49,658 bases of DNA, from contig DGTM01000011.1 of the NCBI GenBank assembly GCA_002394305.1, positions 1-49,658 of the forward strand, read 5' to 3'. A program made the translations under genes and the position numbers. The DNA comes from Prevotellaceae bacterium UBA4336. Its GTDB lineage: Bacteria > Bacteroidota > Bacteroidia > Bacteroidales > Bacteroidaceae. Below the pieces are notes generated by a model. The model worked only from the letters and a program-made list of their open reading frames with translations, had not been told where the DNA came from and made no database searches. Below are positions 7,220-15,982 of the stretch, in pieces; position 1 is the first letter of the stretch, and the number at the start of each line of letters is the position of its first letter.

Positions 7220-9889
7220 TTATTTTGTTATTGCTATTTTCTTTCCGTCCTTGATGTAGATGCCGGGAGCGGAGGGCCGGGTGGTCTTGCGCCCCGAGAG
7301 GTCGTACCATGTGCTGCCGGGCGATTTGCTGTCTGCGGAGTGCTGCGGGCTGAGGATGCCTGTGCGTCCGCCGTCGATGAACTGCTCCACGAAGACGCGC
7401 ATCCAGTAGCCGCCCACGACGCTGCGTGCCTGGAACATGGCCTGCTTGCCCGAGTTGGCGTAGTGGTTGTCGCTGACCGGGACGCGGGAGGTCGTTTCGT
7501 TGATGTACTTCCAGAGCGTGTTGATGAGGCGGGTGCGCTGTGTCTGTGTGTCGGCGAAGCCCATCACCCACATCTGCCAGTCGCTCTTGCAGAGGTTGCC
7601 GCGGCTGTCGAGGGGCAGGCCGAAGCTCTGCATTTTGTTGTTGACGTAGAACGACATTTCGCGGGTGCGGACGGTCTTGAACATGTCCCAGCCCCAGATT
7701 TTGTCCCATACGAGGTTGTACTTGGTGCTCCATGTCGAGGTGCTGGCGCCGAAGTTGAGCAGGTAGTGCATGCCGCCGGCTGAGGTGTAGGCATTCTTTG
7801 TCCAGAACGATGCCATGTCCTCGGCTTTGGCTTTGTACTCCTCGGCTTTCTCTTCGTCGCCCAGCATGCGGCATATCTCGCTGTAGCTCATCACGCCCAT
7901 GATGGCTTTGGCAGCCAGGTTGATGTTGCGTGCGCTGTGTCCCATGAAGTCGTCGGTGCAGAGCTGGTTGGCGGGGTCTTTGCCGTTCTCGACAAGATAG
8001 TTGGCCCACTTCGTCATGTACGGCAGGTATTTGCGCAGATAGTCGAAGTCGCCGTCCAGCTTGGCGATGATGGCGGCCAGGGTGAGCATGTTGCCGCTCT
8101 GCTCGACGGGCATGGTGCTGCCGCTGCCGTCGGCGGGGTTGCCGTAGTGGTTGCCGTTGGCCTGCGGGTAGTGGCCCAGGTCGTGGTTGGGGAAGTCGTA
8201 GTTCCATTTGCCCAGGGCGCTGTACTCGAAGACGGGGGTTATCATGGCTTTTGCCAATGCGGGGGAGTAGATCCAGTAGAGTGGCTGCGAGGGGTAGGTG
8301 ACGTCGAGCGTGTTGATGAAGCCGCCGGAGTTGTTTTCGCGGCTCATGAACATGAGGTTACCCTTCGAGTCGCTGAAGAGTTTGTGTGCGGCGTTCACCT
8401 GCCGGTAGACTGCGGCCAGTATCTCGCCATACTTCTCACCGCCTATGGCATAGCCGTCATCGTAGATTTGCTTGTCCGTGCGGCGGCATTGCTGCATGAT
8501 GTCGCTGTAGTTCGTGTAGAGGTCCTCGAAGCGAGCTGTGATGTTGGTCCTGCCGTTGTTGGTCCAGTAGCCTTTGCGGTTGGAGCCGAAGTACTGTATG
8601 GAGTAGGTGTCGTCGTAGCCAAGCATGGTGAAGGAGCGTTTGCCGGCATCCGTCACGATGCCGAGGCTGTCGCAGAAGACGATGCTGTAGTAGGTGCCGC
8701 CGGGGCAGGTCTTGGTGTTGAGCGAGCTGGTGACGGTTCCGTTCTCGACGAACTCACGCAGCAGGGCATCGTGCTCGCCGAGCTTGAGGAAGTGGCCGGT
8801 CTGGCGGTCGTTGAAGGTATAGACGTAGCCCCAGTCGATGAGGTCGCCCGTGTGGTTCAAGGGGTTCTGCGAGGCGTTGCCGGCATAGAAGTACTCAAAG
8901 CCGCTTGTCTGCTTGCGGCGGTTCACGGTGTTCTGGTCGGTGTTGCGTACGGCCATCTCGGCACTGGTCTGCAGGTACAGGCGTACATCGTGCTCCTGGC
9001 CGTCGTTGGGTGTCAGCTGGTAGGAGATGTAGGAAATGGGTGTGGAGAAGAGGACGAGGTCGCTCATCACCTGTGGAGTGGTGAATACCAGGTCGAGGTC
9101 CACGCCGCCGCATGCGATGGTGTAGTAGGTGCTGGTGGCCGTGACGGTGCACGACTTCTGCTCGGCCTCTTGCAGGACGCTCTTGTAGAAGCCCATGTCG
9201 ACGTATGCTCCGCCGCTGGTGTTGTGGCAGTGGCAGGCGATGACGTTGGTGCCTTCGCGCAACAGACTGCTGTCGATGCGGACGGACGTGCCGGAGACGT
9301 CCCATGTCTCGCCTGTCGAGACGATTCGTGTGCCGTTGATGTAGAGTTCGAAGACGTCGTCGTGCTTGTACATGGCATAGTAGACGGCCTTGGGGTCGAT
9401 GCTTTCAAGCTCGAAGGAGCGGCGCACGTAGATGTCGACGTTGCCGCCCGACCAGGAGGTCTTCACCGTCTTGTTGTAGCTGTCGTCGCCGCCGCCCCAG
9501 GGAGCTTCGCCGCTCTTCCAGCTGCTGTCGTCGTAGTCGGTGGTGGTCCAGGTGCTGCCCGTGGGCTTGCTTGTGACGTACTTGCCCGTCCATGCCTCCT
9601 CGGAGGCCAGGGGGTGGAGGGCCTCCATGCTCTCGCCCATGAAGCGGTAGGCCTTGCCGTCCACGTAGAGGGCACCGTTGAGGGGCTTCTTCTTGCCGCT
9701 CCAATGGGTGATGCTGCCGTCGTAGAGGTGGTCGTACTTGCTCCAGAGGCAGAAGTAGGGGTCGACGGTGATGAGCGGAACGGCTGGCAGTCGCAGGGCG
9801 TTCGCGTGGACTGGGGTGAAGAACTCTGTGGTCTGTGCCTGACTTGCCAATGAGACGAGGCAGAGCACGGCGGTCAACAATCTTTTCAT
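7220..9889 (-). CDS. Glutaminase A-family (DUF4965/DUF1793) secreted protein
   Basis: This 889-residue exported protein has a signal peptide at residues 1-19 (ending ASQAQ). The N-terminus (LPAVPLITVDPYFCLWSKYD) matches the DUF4964/DUF5127 start of the glutaminase-A family. Residues about 95-240 appear to be an inserted jelly-roll module like those at GH2 N-termini (TWTTTDYDDSSWKSGEAPWG ... VYVRRSFEL-like ... LYINGTRIV). The alpha/alpha-barrel DUF1793 region carries the family signature PANQLCTDDFMGHSARN. The C-terminus ends in a YDLSGRK...GIYIKDGKK tail. Members are annotated as glutaminases from fungal GtaA, but in Bacteroidales they sit with glycosidases and the real substrate is uncertain. 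It heads a minus-strand operon with the GH31 gene. The inserted module is the odd point. Confidence 0.9.
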   Translation of the reverse strand: MKRLLTAVLCLVSLASQAQTTEFFTPVHANALRLPAVPLITVDPYFCLWSKYDHLYDGSITHWSGKKKPLNGALYVDGKAYRFMGESMEALHPLASEEAWTGKYVTSKPTGSTWTTTDYDDSSWKSGEAPWGGGDDSYNKTVKTSWSGGNVDIYVRRSFELESIDPKAVYYAMYKHDDVFELYINGTRIVSTGETWDVSGTSVRIDSSLLREGTNVIACHCHNTSGGAYVDMGFYKSVLQEAEQKSCTVTATSTYYTIACGGVDLDLVFTTPQVMSDLVLFSTPISYISYQLTPNDGQEHDVRLYLQTSAEMAVRNTDQNTVNRRKQTSGFEYFYAGNASQNPLNHTGDLIDWGYVYTFNDRQTGHFLKLGEHDALLREFVENGTVTSSLNTKTCPGGTYYSIVFCDSLGIVTDAGKRSFTMLGYDDTYSIQYFGSNRKGYWTNNGRTNITARFEDLYTNYSDIMQQCRRTDKQIYDDGYAIGGEKYGEILAAVYRQVNAAHKLFSDSKGNLMFMSRENNSGGFINTLDVTYPSQPLYWIYSPALAKAMITPVFEYSALGKWNYDFPNHDLGHYPQANGNHYGNPADGSGSTMPVEQSGNMLTLAAIIAKLDGDFDYLRKYLPYMTKWANYLVENGKDPANQLCTDDFMGHSARNINLAAKAIMGVMSYSEICRMLGDEEKAEEYKAKAEDMASFWTKNAYTSAGGMHYLLNFGASTSTWSTKYNLVWDKIWGWDMFKTVRTREMSFYVNNKMQSFGLPLDSRGNLCKSDWQMWVMGFADTQTQRTRLINTLWKYINETTSRVPVSDNHYANSGKQAMFQARSVVGGYWMRVFVEQFIDGGRTGILSPQHSADSKSPGSTWYDLSGRKTTRPSAPGIYIKDGKKIAITK

Positions 9890-9914
9890 ATAGCTAATTG
9901 ATGGTTTTTCCGCA

Positions 9915-9922
9915 CAAAGTTA
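9915..9922 (-). promoter_or_regulatory. -7 promoter element (TAACTTTG)
   Basis: TAACTTTG on the minus strand fits the Bacteroidetes -7 consensus TAnnTTTG and lies 25 nt upstream of the start codon at 9889. No clear TTTG is seen 19-20 nt further upstream, so only the -7 half is supported. It would drive the glutaminase-like and GH31 genes. Confidence 0.5.
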
Positions 9923-9988
9923 CGAAAATATTCTTTCCCTTCCTATAGATATGGTAGAAAAAACGTCGTTAACCGGTTCTTTGCAGCG

Positions 9989-10132
9989 CTTTGTGTTACA
10001 CAGCGTGCGCTTCCGGCGGAAGAGCCTAACGCTTATTTTGGAAGACCCCGGCTCTTATTTCGGAAGCCCCAGGCTCTTAATGGCAAAGCGCCCCGCTCTT
10101 CCGTCGGAAGCACGAGGCGCTTGTTTCTTCAG
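9989..10132. repeat. 22-bp palindromic repeat array 2
   Basis: Units begin at 9989 (21 bp), 10010, 10032, 10054, 10076, 10098 and 10120 (partial). All start CTT and most contain GGAAG. The unit type is that of 1287-1388 and 30962-31126: AAGnnC, 3-nt loop, GnnCTT, then a 7-nt linker. The copies here are more degenerate; the outer AAG/CTT pairs are kept and the inner positions vary. It lies between the 3' end of the efflux operon and the 5' end of the glycosidase operon. Confidence 0.85.
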
Positions 10133-10151
10133 TTCTTCTCCGTGTGCCGGC

Positions 10152-11501
10152 CTACTGCGCTTTGCGCCTGTAGTCGGCGAGAGCTATCTGATAGGTTGCC
10201 TTGGCCTGCGAGAGCTTGTCCTGTGCTTGGCGGTTGAGTGTCTCGGCATCGAGCAGGTCGGTCAGGGTGCAGGTGCTCATGCGGTATTGCTCGGAGCTCA
10301 TGCGCAGGTTTTCGGCCGCTTCCTCGCAGCTGGCCTGAGCTATCTGCGTCTGTTTGTAGGCCTCCTGCAGGTTCGTCCAGGCGCGTTCGATGTCAATCTG
10401 CAGCATCTGGCGTGCATTCTCGTAGTCCGCCTGTGCCTGGCGCAGCTTGACTTTCTGCCTGCGCAGGGCATGTGTGCCGCCCCACCAGTCGCTGACGGGG
10501 ATGGAGAGCGTGCCGAAGACCAGTCCGTTCGTCATGTTGGTGTGGAGGTACGTCTTGACGTTCTCCGAGAAGCCCCCGAGTCCCGTGTGGTAGCCCATCA
10601 GTCCGACACCCAGATGCGGCAGGTAGTTGCTGCGCTGCACCTTCACCTGCAGCTTCTGGGCCTCCACGGCCTTGCCCATCAGCTGCAGCTCCTCGCGGTG
10701 GTCCGGGGTTTGGCTCAGGGCGGCTCCGGCCTCGACGGGCTGCTCCACGGGCTTGTCCTCGAGGACGATGTCGAAGCCCTTCTCCGCCTCGGCGGGCTCG
10801 ATGCCTATCTGCTGGGCGAGCAGCAGGCGCAGCACATGGTCGGCGTTCTCCAGCTTGAGGCGTGCGCTGGAGAGCTCCTGCTGGCGCAGGCGTACCTTCA
10901 GCAGGGAGTTGCGCGTGGTGACGCCTGCCTTCAGGAAGTTCTCCACTTGCTCCATCACGGCCTCCACCTGCTTCTCGGCTGCCTCGATGGTGCGCAGGTT
11001 GTAGCGCACACAGGCCAGCTGCCAGTAGCACTCCGTCACCTTCTGCACCACGTCTTTCTCCGTGAGCTGCTGCTTGAGCGTCGTGACGTCCTGCTTCACG
11101 CGGGCCAGCTTGTTGCGGTTCACGATTTCCCCGCCATAGTAGAGCGGCTGTATGAGCGAGGCGGAGACGGCGTAGGCGCGGTTGAACTCACTGACGCTGA
11201 ACGGCGTGCCGATGAGGGGAGCGAACTGCGTGCTCAGTGCGGCAATCTCCTGCGGATAGGTGCCGTCGGCCTTCACCATCTCGTCGAACATGCGGAAGGC
11301 CATGACGTTGGCGCTGATGTGCGGGAAGTACTTGGTGAAGGCTTCCTTTTTCAGTTCCGTGGCAGCCTCCATTTCGAGGACTGCATCACGCAGCTCGTGG
11401 TTGTACTGCCGCGCACGCTCCTGGCATTGTTCCAGGGTCAGCGTCTGGGCCGAAGCGCTCAGGGCGGCAGTCAGGGCAAGGAATAGAATATGGTATTTCA
11501 T
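10152..11501 (-). CDS. TolC-family outer-membrane efflux channel
   Basis: This 449-residue outer-membrane factor has a signal peptide at residues 1-18 (ending ASAQ). It shows the two tandem OEP repeats of the TolC fold, with long heptad-rich helices (for example LEQCQERARQYNHELRDAVL near the start and RQAQADYENARQMLQIDIER in the second half). The typical motif before the second beta segment is also present (VFGTLSIPVSDWWGG). Trimers of this family form the outer-membrane exit duct of RND pumps. It is the last gene of the adaptor-pump-channel operon, 66 bp after the pump gene. Cargo cannot be predicted. No N-terminal lipobox cysteine is seen. Confidence 0.92.
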   Translation of the reverse strand: MKYHILFLALTAALSASAQTLTLEQCQERARQYNHELRDAVLEMEAATELKKEAFTKYFPHISANVMAFRMFDEMVKADGTYPQEIAALSTQFAPLIGTPFSVSEFNRAYAVSASLIQPLYYGGEIVNRNKLARVKQDVTTLKQQLTEKDVVQKVTECYWQLACVRYNLRTIEAAEKQVEAVMEQVENFLKAGVTTRNSLLKVRLRQQELSSARLKLENADHVLRLLLAQQIGIEPAEAEKGFDIVLEDKPVEQPVEAGAALSQTPDHREELQLMGKAVEAQKLQVKVQRSNYLPHLGVGLMGYHTGLGGFSENVKTYLHTNMTNGLVFGTLSIPVSDWWGGTHALRRQKVKLRQAQADYENARQMLQIDIERAWTNLQEAYKQTQIAQASCEEAAENLRMSSEQYRMSTCTLTDLLDAETLNRQAQDKLSQAKATYQIALADYRRKAQ

Positions 11502-11516
11502 CTTGTTTTCTGATTA

Positions 11517-11577
11517 TGGGGAGTATGGGACTTATAGGTCCTATAGGTCTTATGGGTCTTATAGGTCCTATAGGTCT
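11517..11577. repeat. 9-bp tandem repeat in operon gap
   Basis: This second array uses the same 9-bp units as 4140-4215. On the minus strand it reads ATAGGACCT, ATAAGACCC, ATAAGACCT, ATAGGACCT, ATAAGTCCC and decaying copies. It begins inside the last codons of the RND pump gene and supplies its TAG stop codon (11568-11570), then fills the gap to the TolC-family gene. Confidence 0.85.
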
Positions 11578-14500
11578 TGCGTGTTGTTCTTTTCGGTTCT
11601 CTTGTCGTTCAGCTTCCAATAGACGACGGGCAGGACGGTGACAACAAGGATGAGTGTGCCGATGCCTCCCGCGAAGATGGTGATGCCCACAGGCACCCAG
11701 AAGGAGGAGCCGCCCAGTATCATGGGGATGACGCCCACGGCTGTGGTGGCTGTCGTCAGGAAGATGGGCACCATGCGGCGGCGTCCCGCATCGAAGGCCG
11801 CGTCGCGTACCGACAGACCTTCGCGTATCATCTGGTCGGCATGCTCGAAGATGAGTATCTCGTTGCGCATGATGATGCCCATCAGGGTGATGAAGCCGAA
11901 CAGACTGGTCAGGCCGAGCGTGATGTCGGCGATGCCCAGGCCTATCAGCGCTCCGGGCAGCGAGAGCAGGATGGAAGCCATGCAGACGCCCGTCAGGCCG
12001 AAGCGTCGGAAGTTGAAGAGCAGGAAGAAGAAGATGATGACGAGCGCGATGCTCAGTCCGAGGGCGACCTCCGGCACCGTCTCCAGGTTCTTCTCCGGCT
12101 CGCCGCCAATCTCGTAGCGTACGCCGCGGGGCAGCGGGAAGTCCTCCTCCAGGAGGCTCTTGATGCGGTTCTGCACCGTGGCAGCCAGCACGCCGCGCTT
12201 GCTCTCGGCCGTGACGGTGATGCAGCGCACGCCGCCGCGGTGCATGATGCAGGCGGGAATCCAGCGCGGCGTCACTTCGGCCACCTGCCGGAGGGGCACG
12301 CTGCCGGTGGGCTGTGTCAGGGGCGTGAGGTAGAGGTTCTCCACGTCGCTCACCTTCATGTGCTCGGTCTCCTTGTCGCGCAGCACAACGGGCACCTCGT
12401 AGTTACCCTCCCAGATGGAGGCCACCTGCACCTTGCCCGACTGCATGGCGAGCTGAAGCTCTGCTGCCGTGCGCGATATGCCGAGCTGTGAGGACGTGAC
12501 AGGGTCGAGCGTGACATCCATGACAGGCGTGGGCTGGTCGAAGTCGGTGTGCACCCATTCCAGCTCAGGCATCTGGCGCATGCGCTCCATGAGGCGTTCC
12601 GCTGCCAGTTCGATGCTGTCGATGTCGCTCCCATAGAAGCGGTACTCGTAGGTGGGGACGGACAGGTAGTCCATCTGCTTGAAGCGCACGTATGCCCCGG
12701 GCCAATGGTTGCTCAGGCGCGGAGCGTACTCGTTGAGCATCTCCAAGGTCGTCTTTATGCTCTTGGTGTTCACGATGAGCTGTGCAAAGTTCTTGCCGCC
12801 GATCTGCGGCTCGTAGGTCAGCTGGAAGCGGGGCGAAGCGCAGCCCACGAAGGTGGTGACGCTTGTCACGCGCTCATCCTTGGCGAGCGAGTCGCGCAGG
12901 GCTTCGGTGATGGCACGCGTCTCGTCCAGTCCGGCACCCTTAGGCAAGAAGATTTCGCAGGCGAACTGGTTGCGGTCGGCCAGGGGGAACTGCCTTATCT
13001 TCAGGGTCAGGAAAATGAGGGATGTGGAGGCGACGAGCACGATGCTGCCCACGATGGTCAGCCATGGGTGGCGGAACGTCCAGGCCAGTATGTCCTCGTA
13101 GAGGTCCTGTACCCAGTCCGTCACGTCGCGCTTGTCCGCTTTCTTCTCTTTGACCTTCGTGATGATTTGCACGTTGAGGGCCGGAATGATGCAGGCTGCC
13201 ACGACGAGGCTCACCAGCAGGCAGATGGTGATGGTCGGGGGGAAGAACTTGATGCAGTCGCCTGCCTCGCCGCTCATCGTGAAGAGGATGGGGAAGAAGA
13301 TGGCGCAGATGCAGACCGTGGCGAGCAGCATGGGCATGAAGTACTGTTTGACGGACATCACGGCGGCCTCGCGGCGGTTGATGCCGACGCTGAGGTACTC
13401 CATGTAGCCGTCGATGACCACGATGCTGTTGTCCACGATCATGCCCAGCACGACGATGAGCGAGGCCAGGGTGATGATGTTCAGCGGGATGCCGAGCATG
13501 TACATGATGCCCACACTGATGAACGTGGAGAGGGGGATGGTGATGGCGGCCACGATGGCGCTGCGCAGGGGGAAGAGCAGCATCATGACGATGATGATGA
13601 CGGCCATCGATTCGATGAGGTTGACGAGGAAGTCGGCCACGCTGTCCTCCACGACCTTCGGCTGGTCGGTGATGCGGAGCACGTCGACGTCGGCGGGCAG
13701 GTATTCCTCGCGGAAGGTCTGGATGACCTTGTTCACGTCGCGGCCGTAGTGCACGATGTTGTTGCCGTCGGCCATCTCCAGGGAGAGGAGCACGCAGCGT
13801 TTGCCGTTGCTCTCGATGTAGCTGTCGCTCGTGTCGTATTCGCGCCGCACGTCGGCTATGTCGCCCACCCGCACGATGCGTCCGCTGGCGTCGGAGTAGA
13901 TGATCTGGTCGCGGACCTCCTGCTCCGTGTGTCGCGTAGTGGCGAGGTGCAGGGGTATGTTCGCCGAGGGGGTGGTGACGCTGCCGCTCAGGGTGGTGAT
14001 GCCTTCGTTGGAGAGGACGGAGAGGAGCGCTGCCTGCCCGATGCCGTAGGCTGCCAGGCGTTCGCGGTCCACGTAGATGCTTATCTGGTCCTTCTTCTCG
14101 CCGTACTGGCGGACGCCCGAGACGCTCTTTACCTGCCGCAGGCGGTCGGCCAGCTCGTCGCTGTAGTCCTGCAGTTCGCGGTAGGAGCGTTGGTTGCTCT
14201 CCAGGGTGATGAGCAGGGCGGAGGCGTTGCCGAAGTCGTCCTTCACGATGACGGCGGCCACGCCCTTCGGCAGTTGGCTCTTGAATTCGTTCACGCCGTG
14301 CTTCATCTTGTTCCACACGGGCTGCAGGTTCGTCAGGCGTGCATCGAAGTTGACCTTCATGAAGCACATGCCGTTCATGCTCTGTGTGGTGGTCTTCGCA
14401 CGGTTGACTTCCTTATATGTAAATATGTATCTTTCCAGCGGACGCGCCACTTGTGCCTCGATTTCCTCGCTCGTTGCGCCCGGCATGACGGCGACGATGA

Positions 14501-14666
14501 CGCCCATGCGCGTGGTGAAGGGCGGAAACTCGTCCTTCGGCATCATGACGAGGCCGTAGAAACCGAAGGCGAGCAAGATGATGGTGATGAGTGCCGTGAT
14601 GCCGCGGTTGACGAGCGGCCAGGCGGACCAGTGCCGCATCAAGTTTTCATTCGACGGATTTTCCAT
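11568..14666 (-). CDS. RND efflux pump, AcrB/HAE-type permease
   Basis: This 1032-residue inner-membrane pump has the length and internal duplication of the RND superfamily. TM1 lies near residues 18-38, TM2-TM6 around 335-480 and TM7-TM12 around 530-550 and 850-1020. Two large periplasmic porter/docking loops lie between. The proton-relay region of TM4 is visible as GMIVDNSIVVID: the conserved Asp is present and its neighbour is Asn rather than the second Asp of AcrB, as in many HAE-type relatives. The protein works with the adaptor at 14741 and the channel at 10152 to drive substrates out using the proton gradient. The start at 14666 (MENPSNENLM) gives a normal cytoplasmic N-terminus. The 3' end overlaps a 9-bp repeat array. 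Substrate is unknown. Confidence 0.94.
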   Translation of the reverse strand: MENPSNENLMRHWSAWPLVNRGITALITIILLAFGFYGLVMMPKDEFPPFTTRMGVIVAVMPGATSEEIEAQVARPLERYIFTYKEVNRAKTTTQSMNGMCFMKVNFDARLTNLQPVWNKMKHGVNEFKSQLPKGVAAVIVKDDFGNASALLITLESNQRSYRELQDYSDELADRLRQVKSVSGVRQYGEKKDQISIYVDRERLAAYGIGQAALLSVLSNEGITTLSGSVTTPSANIPLHLATTRHTEQEVRDQIIYSDASGRIVRVGDIADVRREYDTSDSYIESNGKRCVLLSLEMADGNNIVHYGRDVNKVIQTFREEYLPADVDVLRITDQPKVVEDSVADFLVNLIESMAVIIIVMMLLFPLRSAIVAAITIPLSTFISVGIMYMLGIPLNIITLASLIVVLGMIVDNSIVVIDGYMEYLSVGINRREAAVMSVKQYFMPMLLATVCICAIFFPILFTMSGEAGDCIKFFPPTITICLLVSLVVAACIIPALNVQIITKVKEKKADKRDVTDWVQDLYEDILAWTFRHPWLTIVGSIVLVASTSLIFLTLKIRQFPLADRNQFACEIFLPKGAGLDETRAITEALRDSLAKDERVTSVTTFVGCASPRFQLTYEPQIGGKNFAQLIVNTKSIKTTLEMLNEYAPRLSNHWPGAYVRFKQMDYLSVPTYEYRFYGSDIDSIELAAERLMERMRQMPELEWVHTDFDQPTPVMDVTLDPVTSSQLGISRTAAELQLAMQSGKVQVASIWEGNYEVPVVLRDKETEHMKVSDVENLYLTPLTQPTGSVPLRQVAEVTPRWIPACIMHRGGVRCITVTAESKRGVLAATVQNRIKSLLEEDFPLPRGVRYEIGGEPEKNLETVPEVALGLSIALVIIFFFLLFNFRRFGLTGVCMASILLSLPGALIGLGIADITLGLTSLFGFITLMGIIMRNEILIFEHADQMIREGLSVRDAAFDAGRRRMVPIFLTTATTAVGVIPMILGGSSFWVPVGITIFAGGIGTLILVVTVLPVVYWKLNDKRTEKNNTQDL

Positions 14667-14696
14667 GTCTTTCCTTAATCTTCAATCCTCTGTCTC

Positions 14697-14742
14697 TATT
14701 CTGTAAAACCCTAATTTCTAATCTCTACTCCCTAATCCATTC
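14697..14742. repeat. 7-bp period repeat in operon gap
   Basis: Between the adaptor and pump genes the minus strand reads a run of heptamers ending ATTAG or AGTAG (GGATTAG, GGAGTAG, AGATTAG, AAATTAG), followed by decayed copies. This is a third kind of short-period filler, different from the 9-bp and 22-bp arrays. It offers in-frame stop codons but no other visible role. Confidence 0.6.
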
Positions 14743-15775
14743 ATGAACGGACCTCAGAGCCTTCGCTCACCTTCTGGTAGCCTTCCACGATGACTTCGTT
14801 GCCTTCCGTCAGGCCCGATGCGATGACGATGCGGTCGCCCTGCAGCTGTCCGGTCTGTACGGGCTGGCGGTGTGCCTTGCCGTCCTTTTTGAGCCAGACG
14901 AAGTTGTGGGCGTCGCTGCCCATCTGCACGGCTCGCAGGGGCAGGGTCAGTGCGGGCTGTCCGTCCCCGTCGCCGAGGGGCAGGGCTACGCTGACCACCA
15001 TGCCCGGCAGGAGCTGGCCGTCGGGGTTGGAGAGGGTGAAGCGCACGTCGTAGGTGTGCGTCATGGACTCTCCCTGTACGCTGCGCACGAACTGTTTGGA
15101 GAGGAAGGTCTTGCCGCCCAGGGCCTCTGCGGTGATGGTGGCGCCCTGGCCTGCTGCGGCCTCGGGGCCGAAGAGGGCAATTTCCTTCTCGGGAACGGCA
15201 ATCTTCACCTTCACGCGCGTGATATCTAATATGGTGCAGACGGGTTGCGAGGGCAGGGCCGTCATGCCGCTCTCCATGTGCTTCTTTCCGATGATGCCGC
15301 TGCAGGGGGCTTTCAGGTGGCAGTCAGCGAGCGCCTTGCCTGCCATCTGGTAGCTGGACTGTGCCGTGCGCAGCTTCGTGTTGACGTTCACCCAGTCGAT
15401 TTCGGAGATGGACTTCGACTCGTAGAGCACCTTCATGCGCTCCTGCGCGTCCTCGGCCTGTGTGAGCATGGCCTTGGCTGCTTCCAGGGCGTTGATGCAC
15501 TGTGTGGGGTCCATCTCGGCGATGGGTTGTCCCTTGGTCACATACTGCCCTTCTTCGACGTAAACCTTCGTGACGCAGCCCGAGCCGGTGAAGCTGACGG
15601 GCGTGCTGCTCTCCTCCTCCACTTTGCCGACGTAATGCCTGGTGGCAGCCTGACGGCCTGCGCTGACTGTTTCGGTGACGACCTTCAGTGGCTCCATCTT
15701 ATAGCTCCCTTTGTCCTTGGCGCAGGAGGTGAGCAGTGCGGCTGCAAGAACGAGGGAAATGATGTGTTTGTTCAT
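14741..15775 (-). CDS. RND efflux periplasmic adaptor (membrane fusion) lipoprotein
   Basis: This 344-residue membrane-fusion protein has a lipoprotein signal with lipobox LLTSC (Cys18), so it is anchored by lipid. The order is that of the HlyD/AcrA family: a barrel-sandwich (lipoyl) half starting VTETVSAGRQAATRHYVGKV, an alpha-hairpin (about 90-150, NALEAAKAMLTQAEDAQERM), the second lipoyl half (CSGIIGKKHMESG), a beta-barrel and a membrane-proximal domain ending VIVEGYQKVSEG. It bridges pump and TolC-type channel. It is the first gene of the operon and diverges from the AraC-type regulator across a 207-bp region, which makes that regulator the natural candidate for its control. Confidence 0.93.
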   Translation of the reverse strand: MNKHIISLVLAAALLTSCAKDKGSYKMEPLKVVTETVSAGRQAATRHYVGKVEEESSTPVSFTGSGCVTKVYVEEGQYVTKGQPIAEMDPTQCINALEAAKAMLTQAEDAQERMKVLYESKSISEIDWVNVNTKLRTAQSSYQMAGKALADCHLKAPCSGIIGKKHMESGMTALPSQPVCTILDITRVKVKIAVPEKEIALFGPEAAAGQGATITAEALGGKTFLSKQFVRSVQGESMTHTYDVRFTLSNPDGQLLPGMVVSVALPLGDGDGQPALTLPLRAVQMGSDAHNFVWLKKDGKAHRQPVQTGQLQGDRIVIASGLTEGNEVIVEGYQKVSEGSEVRS

Positions 15776-15807
15776 GTTGAAATAAGTGTGTTTTTAATTT
15801 TGCGGTG

Positions 15808-15815
15808 CAAAGTAA
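15808..15815 (-). promoter_or_regulatory. Putative -7 element of the efflux operon
   Basis: The minus strand reads TTACTTTG, one base from TAnnTTTG, 33 nt upstream of the adaptor start codon at 15775. No clear -33 element was found. It shares a 207-bp divergent region with the AraC-type gene. Confidence 0.4.
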
Positions 15816-15956
15816 CAACATTTTCTCCACATAGCGGATATGAAAAGGGTGCAAAGTTTGTCCTTTTTCTCCACTTCTGTGTTCTTTTATTGAGAAAATG
15901 CATAAAGTACATCAAAAAAGAAGGGAAAAAGAGCACGAAGAATGAAGAAAATGTCC

Positions 15957-15964
15957 TACCTTTG
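15957..15964 (+). promoter_or_regulatory. -7 promoter element (TACCTTTG)
   Basis: TACCTTTG matches the Bacteroidetes -7 consensus exactly and lies 19 nt upstream of the ATG at 15983. This gives a very short leader and supports that start for the AraC-type regulator. Confidence 0.6.
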
Positions 15965-15982
15965 CGAACAAAAAAGGGTAAT

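Noticed and set aside
15245..15982. Upstream extension of the AraC-family reading frame
   Set aside because: It runs antisense through the efflux adaptor gene; the ATG at 15983 follows a good -7 element and gives a normal AraC-family length.
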